From: DAOPYU01 sp942493245
Lineage (GTDB): Bacteria; Sumerlaeota; Sumerlaeia; UBA8349
DNA length: 64,000 nt
Assembly: GCA_942493245.1 (NCBI GenBank)
Contig: OW818685.1
Span: 1,860,001 to 1,924,000, forward strand
Reading direction: 5' to 3'
The notes below the pieces were generated by a model. That model made no database searches, was not told where the DNA came from, and saw only the letters and a program-made list of their open reading frames with translations. The translations under genes and the position numbers were made by a program. Shown in pieces: positions 44,801-52,451 of the stretch. Each line of letters begins with the position of its first letter. Position 1 is the first letter of the stretch.

Positions 44801-45399
44801 GGTGGCTGGGGTGCGGTTCCCTCTGGTTGGGGTTGTGTCGGTAAAACGGACTTCGGCGCAGGCGGTGGCTGGGGAACTGGGGTCGGGACGGAAGGGGATG
44901 GAGAGGGTGTCGAGACGGGCGCCTGGGTGGAAGGTGGAGAAGTGGTCTTGGTCTGCGCCGGTTGGACCTGTGGGGGCGCAGCAGGGGGAGCCGGGGAGAC
45001 GACGGGTTGCGCGGGTGGCTGGGATGGCTCCTGTGGTTGAGAAACGATCGGTTGCGACTGGGCTTCGGTTGGGAGAGCCTTGATGGACTCGGACAGGATT
45101 TGCATTACGGAGTCGGCCACGCGCTGGAAACTGGTGGGCGATACGAGGATGGTGTCGCCCGCCGTCGCTTGCGTTGGTTGAGTCTTGGCGGATTGTGGGG
45201 GCTGTTGAGGAGCGGGCGTGACAACTTGACCCGTGACAGAGGCCGATGCGTGGTTCACCGGGGTTTCCGAAGGAGAGACACCGGTGGCGGAGGTAGAGCG
45301 AGGTGTTCCCGGGGCGGTTTGACCCCGGGGCGCTGTGGGTTCCGCGGCACGTACGGCCGCCCGGATCATTTGCTGGAACTGGGTAATATCGAACGACAA
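38851..45399 (-). CDS. 2182-residue protein made largely of a 13-residue repeat
   Basis: The start is a TTG ending at 45399, with GAGAGG 8 bases upstream; an ATG 10 codons later (MIRAAVRAAE) is an alternative. There is no signal peptide or membrane segment. Residues ~1-365 are rich in Pro, Gln, Thr and Ser and are probably disordered. From about 365 to 1760 a 13-residue unit repeats with the pattern L-x-x-P-E-x-x-x-x-(A/L)-x-x-(L/V/I), for example LARPEMARVAQDV, LESPEAQTTLVAL and LSTPETRDVLLPL. Two Pro/Thr-rich linkers (coded near 43000-43210 and 41000-41150) divide the array. The C-terminal ~230 residues have a different character, including LPLRFGSLSSEQLGNLV and a final acidic, Pro/Trp-rich end. 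The P-E pair looks like a helix N-cap, so each unit may be a short helix. I do not recognise the family. Confidence 0.85.
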   Translation of the reverse strand: MSFDITQFQQMIRAAVRAAEPTAPRGQTAPGTPRSTSATGVSPSETPVNHASASVTGQVVTPAPQQPPQSAKTQPTQATAGDTILVSPTSFQRVADSVMQILSESIKALPTEAQSQPIVSQPQEPSQPPAQPVVSPAPPAAPPQVQPAQTKTTSPPSTQAPVSTPSPSPSVPTPVPQPPPAPKSVLPTQPQPEGTAPQPPVPPEQVSTPPQPTQTPPPGSTITPTPEPVQPGTSTPAPPQSPVPSPVPPQTPQTPNPIPTTPPVELAIAQQPTKAPAAPAPTQPPPEATAPRQPQPLPNTYGYRLPSRTIPLAVSRPATASSTAVRETQPPVSSPIESQPPASQTSSREAPVGTSRSTPPQPPGQAAIRAVLADPVLRAQVQELFAASQVQTRLVHFLKDPALQEVSVQLLAQPEMAQAARSLFQSQPDALPAAATLLSQPTTSPPLLEILTRPEMQAIAQQVVQIWSDQAASPDEAIQRLATLLQTSEGRAVLNQTLEAAPQQVSEWLNRLLTSDQTPANTEALTRFLTLPAVQKALPQFLEQAPPETAARLLTTIAEKAPTPVAQTILKYPAIQAQIPRLLSQPETAAPLLRLLARPDLQEESSRALQSQTQSTAQALEKVLTQAIPRSGQPITTRLPQQPPQNTGSIPTHSNPAETQASIRTTLELLSRPELAGLARQVVSNNAVRQAVIQQLATPQTAAPILATLARPEAAQLARLILAPSQNLPSPTPGTTGPAPTVTPAPVSTPPAVPQTPSVPPVPSPPQPSATRTQSAPTPQNQSSQPAPPKPVPHPTGQALEGLLDLSSKPVTPQAVQQAAQVLQIAQQPGLESLAQTLAQSPVLAQNTPAYLAQPLTRDAWVSLLTQPAQASETQALLAAPGVRNALANALAAEGGTELAARLLDAPATARALIETLASSQQLPLLDRVLSQPAQQDRLATLLSTPETRDVLLPLLARPEMQATARLILQSPTLASEIGRQIENSENRATALQIITQATPPPAVSQALAQALSTPKAIASLQELLISGQAPVSTAPPEAPPAPAVSTALKLLAQPEMADVARQVFEAPEARQVLIQVLKQTSPVTIPESPDSASSQSVSKPPEEVTTILRILTQPNMIQTARALFSQPEAREALNQALSQLSALPGTPSLSRTDTAMLLDILSQPEMAAIARQAFSATDARTFLARVLSAPALPTAPQPTTDSVSVLRILARPEMARVAQDVLARPEVMARIPELLSSATTRAATLEVLARPELSNTVRSILESPEAQTTLVALLGSDKTQRQAAQLFDNLQLAKPLLSALASVKNSPQQTTLLENPHVQNFLAKTLTQEPALRFEALQILSQARTPAPAEQLLTRPEVRALLPEMLESSETRPALLNILSRLNQQPQPSPAAQNLLNSLQDPRITEILKNSLLTTTATSTPPPPSVSNPPTPSPATPATPPTPPVPSSTAHPASPVPPPPPTAEAEIALRLLARIETASSPKTLSPELAEQNLAPILRQSLQNPALRSAVLDILARPQNGTLAREVLSDPETQQALREILGLDMTGKTVPSDSAPRISATELQTLARALSQPETARQTLELLGNDPSRLARLVEDLANRVSTRAALDLLTRPDLKNLWSAAEKNPEIQRTLEKLLLSPEAQNSLRALLRQPDRALPLLDRLAQPENIQLAARLFERPQIQSAASSLLAQPETREPFLRLLSQPALADAAVRILNQPNVQEELNAILQDPSTRALLRPLLEKPVMTDTLIRILQNATQTAPSDDIQQFIQNILQTLHATNTTGTPQSQNSLFNLSLNQALARYGATGLTNGSPIQPFDLQKTGTATISDATGSLPQSASTSRPQATARLDTLLRQTFGLSAPEGTAFLSETTLQQIEASLAHLSAVSPARAQNALRALLLLGLTETPELNRVIEQIAQRLEGIATQLAQKGGLPIGQTEPALSETPLLPLRFGSLSSEQLGNLVRTLSQNGVEIRFAGRDASGNVQLHLLLGDLPAGSAERSSLSPNPSVVRQSNLTPDDLTVLRQGLGESRVIEPAQPAIWSRTAASAEAATPARPEILLAATALRDGERTIETLAARAGNPANPLFRPEAQAPSILPAFMSAFFPWFKPDSEIRERAGGESPQETETPHIPSMLELVLEGPLLLSYEPGELMIPGTDIPLILPPDYWDDGILDVWWEPIP
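40075..44310 (-). repeat. Region coding for the 13-residue (39-bp) repeat array
   Basis: Consecutive 13-residue units can be written in register over long stretches: for example LARPEMARVAQDV, LARPEVMARIPEL, LSSATTRAATLEV, LARPELSNTVRSI and LESPEAQTTLVAL. I count more than 40 units with the Pro at position 4 and many further degenerate units, occasionally 14-16 residues long. The units are diverged at the DNA level, so this is an old array and not a recent expansion. Confidence 0.8.
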
Positions 45400-45688
45400 G
45401 GTATGCGCCTCTCTGGGGACGCCTGGTAACTCGACCCGACTTCCCCATCATAAACGCTTTCGCGTGAGGGGCCAAGAACGATCTTCAAGTATCTGTTTTT
45501 CGGGTGCGTTTTCGGGAAAGGCGGGAGGTCCGAGAGGAGGATTCTGCGTCTCGGCTGTATCCCTGGATCTTTCTCCGCCTGAGCCTCTCATTGACAGAAA
45601 TGGCGATTTGGAGTAGGTATGCAAGACCTCGTTTTTCGGGGGGAAGTGGCGGAACGGGAAAATGGGCCGGAAAGAAGGACATCTGGAC

Positions 45689-47188
45689 ATGGATCGCAAG
45701 TTGAAGATTCTGTTACTGGCGTCGGAAATGTCGCCGTTGGCCAAGAGTGGCGGGCTGGCGGATGTGACGGCGGCGTTGGCGATCCATTTGAAGCGGCGTG
45801 GACACGATGTGCGGGTGGTGTTGCCGTTTTACCGATGTACGCATGAACGGGTTCATCAGGTGAATGTGGAACTGGCCTCGATGTGTGTGCGGATGGCGCA
45901 AGGGGAGGAGTGGTGCTCCGTGCTCCATGCGCACCTCGACGGAGGCGTGCCGGTTTACCTGATCGAGCATGACCGTTTCTTCGACCGGGCGGGGCTTTAC
46001 CACGATGAAAACATGCAGGACTACGGGGACAATCCCCGCCGGTTCGGTTTCTTTGCGCGCGCGGCGTTACAGTTGTGTATGGATATCGGGTTTGCGCCGG
46101 ACATCGTGCATGCCAACGATTGGCAGACGGCGCTGGCGCCCGCGTATTTGAAGGTCTGGTTCTGGGACCAGGGGGAACTGGGCCGGGCGGCGTCGGTGCT
46201 GACCTTGCACAATCTGGCCTATCAGGGGGGGTATCCTGGCGATCACTATGGTTTTCTGGGGTTGGGCGCGGACAATTTCCAACCGGCCATTTTTGAGGAC
46301 CACGGGCGGATCAATTTCCTCAAGGGGGGGATTCATTTTGCCGACGTGGTCAACACGGTGAGTCCGACATATGCGCAGGAATGCCTGGAGCCGGGTGGGG
46401 GATTCGGTCTGGCGCCATATCTGACGGACAAGGGCGACCGGTTCCGGGGGATTCTGAATGGCGCGGATTACCAGGTCTGGACCCCGGAACACGACCCGAT
46501 GATTCCGGCGCATTTCAACGCCGAGGATCTATCCGGCAAGGCCATCTGCAAACGGGAAATGCAGCGGGCGTTTCTGCTCCAGGAGAATCCGGAAGTTTGT
46601 GTGATTGCCCTGATCGGGCGACTGGTGGAGCAGAAGGGTTTTCAGCTGTTGAGCGAGGCTATTCATGCGATCCTGCGCGACATGGAGGTTCAGTTTGTCA
46701 TTCTGGGGACGGGTGATCGGCATCTGTCGCACCACTTTGGCACGCTACCGGCTCGTTATCCGGGCCGGGTGGGATCGTTTATTGGGTTCAACGACGAACT
46801 GGCGCACCGGATCGAGGCGGGCGCCGACTTTCTGGTCATGCCGTCGCTTTTCGAGCCGTGCGGCCTGAATCAGATATATTCGCTGCGTTACGGCACCTTA
46901 CCCATCGTTCGCGCCACGGGGGGGCTGGATGATACGGTGGATCAGTACGACGAGCGGACGGGGGAAGGGACGGGTTTCAAGTTCTGGCAGCCGACTCCGC
47001 GCGCGGTGTACGACACCGTCGGTTGGGCCGTCAGTACGTGGTACGACCGTCCGGCGCATATTGACCAGATGCGTCGGCGTGCCATGCAAAAGGACTTCTC
47101 CTGGGAACGGTCCATCCTGGCCTACGAAGATCTCTACGACCACGCCCTGCGTGTGAAATTCGATTACGATCACCGGAACCGGGTCTGA
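45689..47188 (+). CDS. glgA: Glycogen synthase
   Basis: 499 residues from the ATG at 45689 (AAGGA 9 bases upstream); a methionine nine codons earlier is less well placed. The enzyme (GT5) elongates alpha-1,4-glucan from ADP-glucose in the cytoplasm. Family motifs: SEMSPLAKSGGLADV with the substrate-binding KxGGL form, GLYHDENMQDYGDNPRRF, HANDWQTALAPAYL, LTHLNLAYQGGYPGDHY-type sequence (LTLHNLAYQG), ILNGADYQVWTP, GRLVEQKGFQLL and the C-terminal PSLFEPCGLNQIYSLRYGT followed by ATGGLDDTV. glgB, glgC and glgP are not in the window. It is divergent from the 2182-residue gene, with 289 bases between them. Confidence 0.96.
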   Translation: MDRKLKILLLASEMSPLAKSGGLADVTAALAIHLKRRGHDVRVVLPFYRCTHERVHQVNVELASMCVRMAQGEEWCSVLHAHLDGGVPVYLIEHDRFFDRAGLYHDENMQDYGDNPRRFGFFARAALQLCMDIGFAPDIVHANDWQTALAPAYLKVWFWDQGELGRAASVLTLHNLAYQGGYPGDHYGFLGLGADNFQPAIFEDHGRINFLKGGIHFADVVNTVSPTYAQECLEPGGGFGLAPYLTDKGDRFRGILNGADYQVWTPEHDPMIPAHFNAEDLSGKAICKREMQRAFLLQENPEVCVIALIGRLVEQKGFQLLSEAIHAILRDMEVQFVILGTGDRHLSHHFGTLPARYPGRVGSFIGFNDELAHRIEAGADFLVMPSLFEPCGLNQIYSLRYGTLPIVRATGGLDDTVDQYDERTGEGTGFKFWQPTPRAVYDTVGWAVSTWYDRPAHIDQMRRRAMQKDFSWERSILAYEDLYDHALRVKFDYDHRNRV

Positions 47189-47585
47189 TACCAAGTCGCA
47201 ATCAAGAGGATATCGAAAGCCGCTTTATTGAACCACGAAATACACGAATAACACGAAAACAGCAGAAAATTCAGTTTTCATAGTACGATCTCGCAGAACC
47301 AACGCAAACCGCGATGATTTCATGAACAAAAAGAATGGAACGAGTAAAACCCCATAACGCAAAGACGCCAAGACACAAGGACGCAGAGGGATCCGGATGG
47401 GGAGGAAGGTGCGATCTCAAAACCTGGATCGAAAACAGGGACGGAATGTATGGACGAAGAAAACTGAAAATCTATGAATCTTTGCGTCTCTGCATCTTTG
47501 CGACTTTGCGTTAGAATCGGTTGCGGCTTCGCTGCGCCTGGGTTTTTCCGGTTCTATTGGTGATCCCCTTCTGTTGTCCCCCGGA
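47189..47585. other. Intergenic repeats between glgA and the coiled-coil gene
   Basis: About 400 bases between convergent genes, composed mainly of degenerate dispersed repeats. It holds an ACGAAA-type run (about 47228-47260), a GCAAAGACGC run (about 47358-47390) and its inverted counterpart (about 47477-47512), and the GCGCAGCGAAGC-type element (47519-47548, opposite orientation) also found at 17222-17251. The two GCAAAGACGC runs could pair into a hairpin and end transcription of both genes. No gene is recognised. Confidence 0.6.
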
Positions 47586-48518
47586 TCATTTATTGGCCGC
47601 AGCTTTCTGGGTGTCCCCTTTTTGTTTCTCATTTTTCGGGTCGGATGCTTCGGATTTCTTTCCGGAGTCGGATTGGGGCGCTTCCTTGAAGACGTCCACC
47701 ACGACCGCTTTGATTTGTTCGATCTTCTCTGAGGCCACTTCCAGACTGGCGCGGACGGGACGGGTCGTGTTGGGTTCCACCTGGGTGAGGAAGGTGTTGA
47801 CGGTGTCCAGAACCTTTCCAGATTTGTCATAGGCGGTGACTTCGAGCACGACAAGCCCGAAGGATTCGGAGGTGGGGTTGCTCAGTGTTCCCTGTGCCAG
47901 GGTGAGGCCGGACGCTTTTCCGGCGGCGTGGGTCCAGGGTTCGAGAGAGAATTCCGGGCGGGTTGACGATTTGGGCGCGGGTTTGGATTGCTCTTTCAGT
48001 TGGGCTATCTGTTGTTCCATCTGCGTCGCTTTTTCGAGGGTTTGAGTGTTTTCGGTCTTCAAACTCGCGTTTTCGGTTTGCAGGCGGGTGATTTCGGCCT
48101 GTTGCGCCGGGTCGGGGGCGGAGGGTTCCTGGGGTTGCATGAGACGCTTGCGGTAAGTTTCGGTTTCTTTGCGCGCCTCTTCACCTTTTTTGCGTTCTTC
48201 TTCCACGAGGGCGGTGAGGCGCGCGATCTCGGACTTGAGTTCGGTGACTTCCCCTTCCTTCTTGGTGACTGCGTCCTGGGCCTGATTGGTCCGGCTTTCG
48301 TCCGCGTCGAGGTATCGCACTTGTTGGGCCGGAACGGTCACCTTCCCCGCGGCGGTGAAGAGGATAAACTTGCTGCCGTCGAACGTGACGCGACGGGCTT
48401 CGACCTTCACCCCGTCGTTTTGTTCGACCTGGATGGCGTGGATGCTCGGGACGCACAGGAGCGCGGTGACGATGAGACTAAGTCGGACGAACGGGTGGGT
48501 TGAGAGGCCTGAAAACAT
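47586..48518 (-). CDS. Secreted coiled-coil protein with C-terminal FxLYD-like domain
   Basis: 310 residues. Residues ~10-28 form a signal peptide (VRLSLIVTALLCVPSIHA). A short beta region ends in VTVPAQQVRYLDADE. A coiled coil with regular heptads follows (about 80-185), and then a Ser/Pro linker. The segment at about 190-270 (LTLAQGTLSNPTSESFGLVVLEVTAYDKSGKVLDTV) looks like an FxLYD/DUF3426-type beta-sandwich. The Lys/Asp-rich C-terminus is disordered. The protein is probably periplasmic and structural or a binding partner; no enzyme motif is seen. It lies 19 bases downstream of dinB on the minus strand. Confidence 0.75.
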   Translation of the reverse strand: MFSGLSTHPFVRLSLIVTALLCVPSIHAIQVEQNDGVKVEARRVTFDGSKFILFTAAGKVTVPAQQVRYLDADESRTNQAQDAVTKKEGEVTELKSEIARLTALVEEERKKGEEARKETETYRKRLMQPQEPSAPDPAQQAEITRLQTENASLKTENTQTLEKATQMEQQIAQLKEQSKPAPKSSTRPEFSLEPWTHAAGKASGLTLAQGTLSNPTSESFGLVVLEVTAYDKSGKVLDTVNTFLTQVEPNTTRPVRASLEVASEKIEQIKAVVVDVFKEAPQSDSGKKSEASDPKNEKQKGDTQKAAANK

Positions 48519-48537
48519 GGGATCACTCCTGTAGGGT

Positions 48538-49665
48538 TTAAATCTCCGAAAGGGACTTGGAGCCGCTTTCGGGGGGTGTCGAAATGGTGGAATCTTCCGA
48601 AGGGAAATTGAATAAAGGCAGGTCGGAACTGGTCACGGGTTCACTGAAGTTCGAGACCGACACACCGACCAGCCGGACCGGACGCTGGCGCGCCTCGGTT
48701 CGGTCGAGAAGGCTGAGGGCGACGCTGGCGATTTCCCGGGCGGCCTGGACCGGGCGCGGGTAACTTTCCTGCCGACTTACGAGTTCGAAGTTGGCGTAGC
48801 GCACCTTGATGGTGACGGTTTTCGCGTACAGGTTTTCTTCTTCGAGATACTGGGCGATTTTCCCCGATTGATCGGTCAGGGTCTGGCGAAGGGTTTCTAG
48901 GTCCACGACGTCGCGGTCGAATGTTTTCTCCGTGCCGAACGATTTGCGTTCGTATTCAGTGACGATCGGGCTGGGGTCCAGGCCTCGGGCGTAGTCGTAG
49001 AGCCGTTCGCCCCATTTCCCGAACATCGAGTCGAGCATCTCGTGGTTCTGCTGGCGCAGGTCGGCGATGGTGCGCACGCCCGCGAGGTGCAGTTTGCGCT
49101 GACTGACCTGTCCGACTCCCGGGATGCGCCCGACATCGAGCGGGGCCAGGAAGTCGAGGACTTCCGCCTGCCGGACCAGAACCAGAGCCTGGGGTTTGCG
49201 CAGGTCGGACGCGATCTTCGAGATGAACTTGCACGGCGCAATGCCGATCGAGCACCAGAGGTCGAACCGTTCGAGAATTCCGGCCTGCATCGCGCGGGCC
49301 ACCTCCAGCGCCGCCTCGTCGCTCGACGCCAGCGCGCTGATGTCCAGGTACGCCTCGTCTATCGAGGTCTCCTCGATCTGGTCGGTGAACTCGCGCAGGT
49401 ACGTGAAGATGGCGGAGGAGAGTTCCACGTAGCGTTCCATGCGGGGGCGGACGCAAATGGCCACGGGACAGAGTTCCTGGGCGCGGCGCATGGGCATGGC
49501 CGAATGGATGCCGAATTTGCGCGCCGGGTAGGAACAGGCGGCCACCACGCTGCGCGGACCCGATCCGCCGACCAGCAGGGGCTTGCCCACGAGCGAAGGG
49601 TTGTCGAGGGCTTCGACCGAGGCGAAGAATGCGTCCATGTCGAGGTGAAGGATGCGTCGTTCCAT
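48538..49665 (-). CDS. dinB: DNA polymerase IV (Y family)
   Basis: 375 residues from the ATG ending at 49665, where the family begins (RRILHLDMDAFFASVEALDNP); an upstream in-frame methionine would add 76 residues overlapping other sequence. The Y-family polymerase copies past damaged bases, with low fidelity and no exonuclease. Catalytic acidic residues are in LDMDAFFASVE and in the ETSIDEAYLDIS motif (Asp and Glu binding the two metals). SIGIAPCKFISKIASDLRKP, the helix-hairpin-helix IPGVGQVSQRKL and a little-finger domain to about 340 follow. The C-terminus ends without an obvious beta-clamp motif, although SDLPLFNF resembles a QxxLF-type clamp-binding peptide. An SOS box was not identified. 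Confidence 0.95.
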   Translation of the reverse strand: MERRILHLDMDAFFASVEALDNPSLVGKPLLVGGSGPRSVVAACSYPARKFGIHSAMPMRRAQELCPVAICVRPRMERYVELSSAIFTYLREFTDQIEETSIDEAYLDISALASSDEAALEVARAMQAGILERFDLWCSIGIAPCKFISKIASDLRKPQALVLVRQAEVLDFLAPLDVGRIPGVGQVSQRKLHLAGVRTIADLRQQNHEMLDSMFGKWGERLYDYARGLDPSPIVTEYERKSFGTEKTFDRDVVDLETLRQTLTDQSGKIAQYLEEENLYAKTVTIKVRYANFELVSRQESYPRPVQAAREIASVALSLLDRTEARQRPVRLVGVSVSNFSEPVTSSDLPLFNFPSEDSTISTPPESGSKSLSEI

Positions 49666-49754
49666 CGCGCCATTATCGGGCGCAACGGCGGGCGGCGCAA
49701 AGGAAAAAGTGTGAAAAAGACGGGAGGTCGGCGATAAAATTGCGGATTCAGACT

Positions 49755-50915
49755 TCATTTCTCGGGGGCCGGAGTCTCGTTGAGGAACCGGGGGCCGCGC
49801 GCCTCGAAGAAACGGCGGCGCGGACCGGGGAAGTAACGGAACCAGGCCCGGTCGAAGATTTCTTTTGTTGTGATGAAACAGGCATTGTCCCACCCTTTGA
49901 CAATGACGCCCGGCGCGCCGAAATCGGGGACTTGGCCCGTTGCGCCCTGGAGCCTGTTGATGAAACTCCCGTCCGCCGCCCGGGAAGAAATCAGGACGAG
50001 GTATTTCCCCTCTGGGCAGGTTAATTTGAACTCTTTGAAGGTCTGACCGGAGACCAGCGGGTAATACTCCGGCGCAAGCGGACGGCCATTGACGGTGTAG
50101 CGGTTGTCTTTATATTCGAGTGTTTCCCCTTCGACCGCCAGGACGCGTTCCCACCCATTCTGGGCGTTTACAATATAGAGGGTGGGATCGAGACTTCCAT
50201 CCGCGATCTCAATGGAATACTGGGGCGGGTCGTACCGGACCACGTCACCGGGACGGGGATCGCGGAAGATGAAGGTGAATTTCTCCCCGCAGATGGCGTC
50301 CCCTTTTTCGAACGCGGGTTTCATGTAGTCGCCCCGGACGTGGAACAGGGTGAAAAGGGGCCACCCGGCCCAGCTCATCATGGCGCAGACGGTACCAAAG
50401 AAGCCCAGTAGGAAGAAGGGATAGGTCAGGAGGGCAAGTCGGTTGCGGAAAGTGAAGAATTGTCCGTTGATTGTGGCCGCAGTGGTCAGCGCGTCGCTGT
50501 AGGAGAAGAGCATGACGGAGAGGGTGGCACAGACCAGCAACGTACCCGCGTAGGCCGCCGTGATGTATTGGACGGTGAGGGCCAGAACGCAGAGAAAGGC
50601 CAGTCCGAAATAGAGGGCTTTGCGCGGTTGGTGGTTGTAGAGTTGGCCGATTCCTGGCGCCAGACCGAGGAGACCTGCCCACAGGTAGAAGCGGTGGCGC
50701 ACTCCTTCCGGTGTGGGGAATTCAAAAAGGGCGCGCACCCGGCGGCTCAGGCGGCTCGAGAGCCGCCCACCGAAAGCCCGCAGGTCGGGGCCGTTGTGGA
50801 CTTGGATGTCGCTCTGCGGCGCGAAGTCGGGCTGGTGGGTCAGCAAGGCTTTGCACTTCAGACAGCGCTCGCGCGTGTCGAGGTTGTTGAATCCGCAGAC
50901 AGGGCATTGTCTCAT
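49755..50915 (-). CDS. Zinc-ribbon membrane protein with degenerate signal peptidase I domain
   Basis: 386 residues from the ATG ending at 50915, just before a zinc ribbon (CPVCGFNNLDTRERCLKC, residues 4-21); the frame extends 38 codons upstream without similarity. After a charged region come about four hydrophobic segments between residues ~75 and 190. The C-terminal part matches S26 signal peptidase I (VRGDYMKPAFEKGD, PRPGDVVRYDPP, WERVLAVEGETLEY, YTVNGRPL). The catalytic serine of the SMxP motif is replaced by Tyr197 and the lysine of the KRxxxxPGD motif by Glu256. The fold seems kept but both catalytic residues are absent, so it is probably not a peptidase. Its function is unknown. It lies upstream of dinB on the same strand, with 89 bases between them. 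Confidence 0.75.
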   Translation of the reverse strand: MRQCPVCGFNNLDTRERCLKCKALLTHQPDFAPQSDIQVHNGPDLRAFGGRLSSRLSRRVRALFEFPTPEGVRHRFYLWAGLLGLAPGIGQLYNHQPRKALYFGLAFLCVLALTVQYITAAYAGTLLVCATLSVMLFSYSDALTTAATINGQFFTFRNRLALLTYPFFLLGFFGTVCAMMSWAGWPLFTLFHVRGDYMKPAFEKGDAICGEKFTFIFRDPRPGDVVRYDPPQYSIEIADGSLDPTLYIVNAQNGWERVLAVEGETLEYKDNRYTVNGRPLAPEYYPLVSGQTFKEFKLTCPEGKYLVLISSRAADGSFINRLQGATGQVPDFGAPGVIVKGWDNACFITTKEIFDRAWFRYFPGPRRRFFEARGPRFLNETPAPEK

Positions 50916-51147
50916 CGGAAAAGGCGTCTTTCTGAGATTCGGAGTGCCTGGTTCAAAACGGTGTTTCGGGGGCGTTCCTCGGTTTCGCTTCTCGCTCCAT
51001 ACTATGCAGTAAGTGTCCCTCGGAGTCAAGCGCGTCGGGAGGGAAGGGAATCATGGACAATGGGTAGTTGATAAGGGATAATGGATCGGAGTGATAAAAG
51101 GAAGGGCGTTTCGCTTCCTGTGCGGCAAGGGATGAGGTGGAAAGGGA

Positions 51148-52407
51148 ATGATAGTGGAAGAGAAACGCATTGTGGTGGTGGGGGGCGGGGCATCGGGGAT
51201 GGTGGCGGCCATTGCCGCCGCGCGGTTGGGCGCTCCGACGCTCGTTATTGAACGGATGCAACGGGTGGGGAAGAAAATTCTGGCGACGGGGAACGGGCGG
51301 TGCAATCTGGCCAACCGCTTTCTGTCTCTGGATCGGTATCATAGTTCGGATAGAGGGTTTGTGGGAAGCGTTCTGGGTCGGTTCGGTCTGGAACAGACGC
51401 TGGATTTTTTCAGGGAGTTGGGGATCGAGACCCGCGAGGAAGAGGAAGGAAAACTGTTCCCCCTGTGCGGTCAGGCGTCGAGTGTGCTGGATGTTTTGCG
51501 GTACGAGATGGACCGGCTGGGCGTCGAAACGCTCTGTGACGCCCGGGTTCAGAGTATCGAGGCGGGTTCGCGTGGGTTGACTTGTGTCTGTACGGACGGG
51601 CAGGTTTTCCCGTGCGGGCGGGTCATTGTCGCGGCGGGGGGGAAGTCGTCCCCCAATCTGGGATCGAACGGGGGGGGATACAAGATCGCGCAGGCGTTGG
51701 GACACCGGGTATCGGAGCCTTTCCCTGCGCTGGTCCAGATCAACCTGAACGCTCCTTTTCTCAAGCGTCTGTCTGGGCTGAAACTGGACGGTGCGGCGCG
51801 GGCCAGGGTGGGGGGAAAAGTCCTGCGGACCGAGGGGGGTGAACTGCTTTTCACGGATTATGGGCTTTCGGGACCGCCGATCCTCCAGATCAGCCGGCTT
51901 TTGTCCCAGGCAACCACCTGCGGGTGGGAGGCCGCGGTGGAACTGGATCTGTTCCCCCAGTGGAGCGAGGCGGATCTGGTTGAGCGGCTGAGTCGGCGGT
52001 TTCAGGAACAGGCCGGGAAACCGCTCGAGTTCAGTTTTGTGGGGTTCTTGCATAAACGACTGGTTCCAGTTGTGTTAATGGCGGCTGGCATCGAATCGAA
52101 GGGGACGTGTGAACGGCTCGATCCGGCGTCGGTAAAGCGTTTGGTCGCTTTGTTGAAGGGGTGGGAAATTCCGGTGACGGGCACGCAGTCGTGGATGCAT
52201 TCGCAGGTGACGGCTGGCGGGGTCGAATTAAGCGAAGTGGAGGCGGAAACGCTGGAGTCGCGCCTGGCGCGGGGGGTGTATTTTGCGGGAGAAGTCCTTG
52301 ATGTGGATGGCGATTGCGGGGGCTTCAATTTGCAATGGGCCTGGTCTTCCGGCCATGTGGCGGGAACGGCAGCCGCGCGTTCGGCGCTTCAGAACGGCGA
52401 ACGGTGA
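51148..52407 (+). CDS. HI0933/YhiN-family flavoprotein
   Basis: 419 residues from an ATG at 51148. An N-terminal FAD-binding motif IVVVGGGASGMVAAIAAARLG is followed by GKKILATGNGRCNLAN, a signature of the HI0933/YhiN (BaiN-like) family. VIVAAGGKSSPNLGSNGGGYKIA, FTDYGLSGPPILQISR and, near the end, the FAD-site VYFAGEVLDVDGDCGGFNLQWAWSSG complete the family pattern. These are NAD(P)H- or flavin-dependent oxidoreductases; one member, BaiN, acts in bile-acid reduction, but most have unknown substrates. A second flavoprotein gene of another family starts 44 bases downstream on the same strand, so the two may be one transcript. Confidence 0.92.
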   Translation: MIVEEKRIVVVGGGASGMVAAIAAARLGAPTLVIERMQRVGKKILATGNGRCNLANRFLSLDRYHSSDRGFVGSVLGRFGLEQTLDFFRELGIETREEEEGKLFPLCGQASSVLDVLRYEMDRLGVETLCDARVQSIEAGSRGLTCVCTDGQVFPCGRVIVAAGGKSSPNLGSNGGGYKIAQALGHRVSEPFPALVQINLNAPFLKRLSGLKLDGAARARVGGKVLRTEGGELLFTDYGLSGPPILQISRLLSQATTCGWEAAVELDLFPQWSEADLVERLSRRFQEQAGKPLEFSFVGFLHKRLVPVVLMAAGIESKGTCERLDPASVKRLVALLKGWEIPVTGTQSWMHSQVTAGGVELSEVEAETLESRLARGVYFAGEVLDVDGDCGGFNLQWAWSSGHVAGTAAARSALQNGER

Positions 52408-52451
52408 TCGAATCCTCGATAGACCTCTTATTATATTAAGGAATAGAATTC

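Noticed and set aside
38851..45399. The giant repeat protein as a FliK-type hook-length ruler
   Set aside because: A Pro/Gln-rich region with a distinct C-terminus is reminiscent, but no FliK C-terminal motif is convincing and no flagellar genes are nearby.
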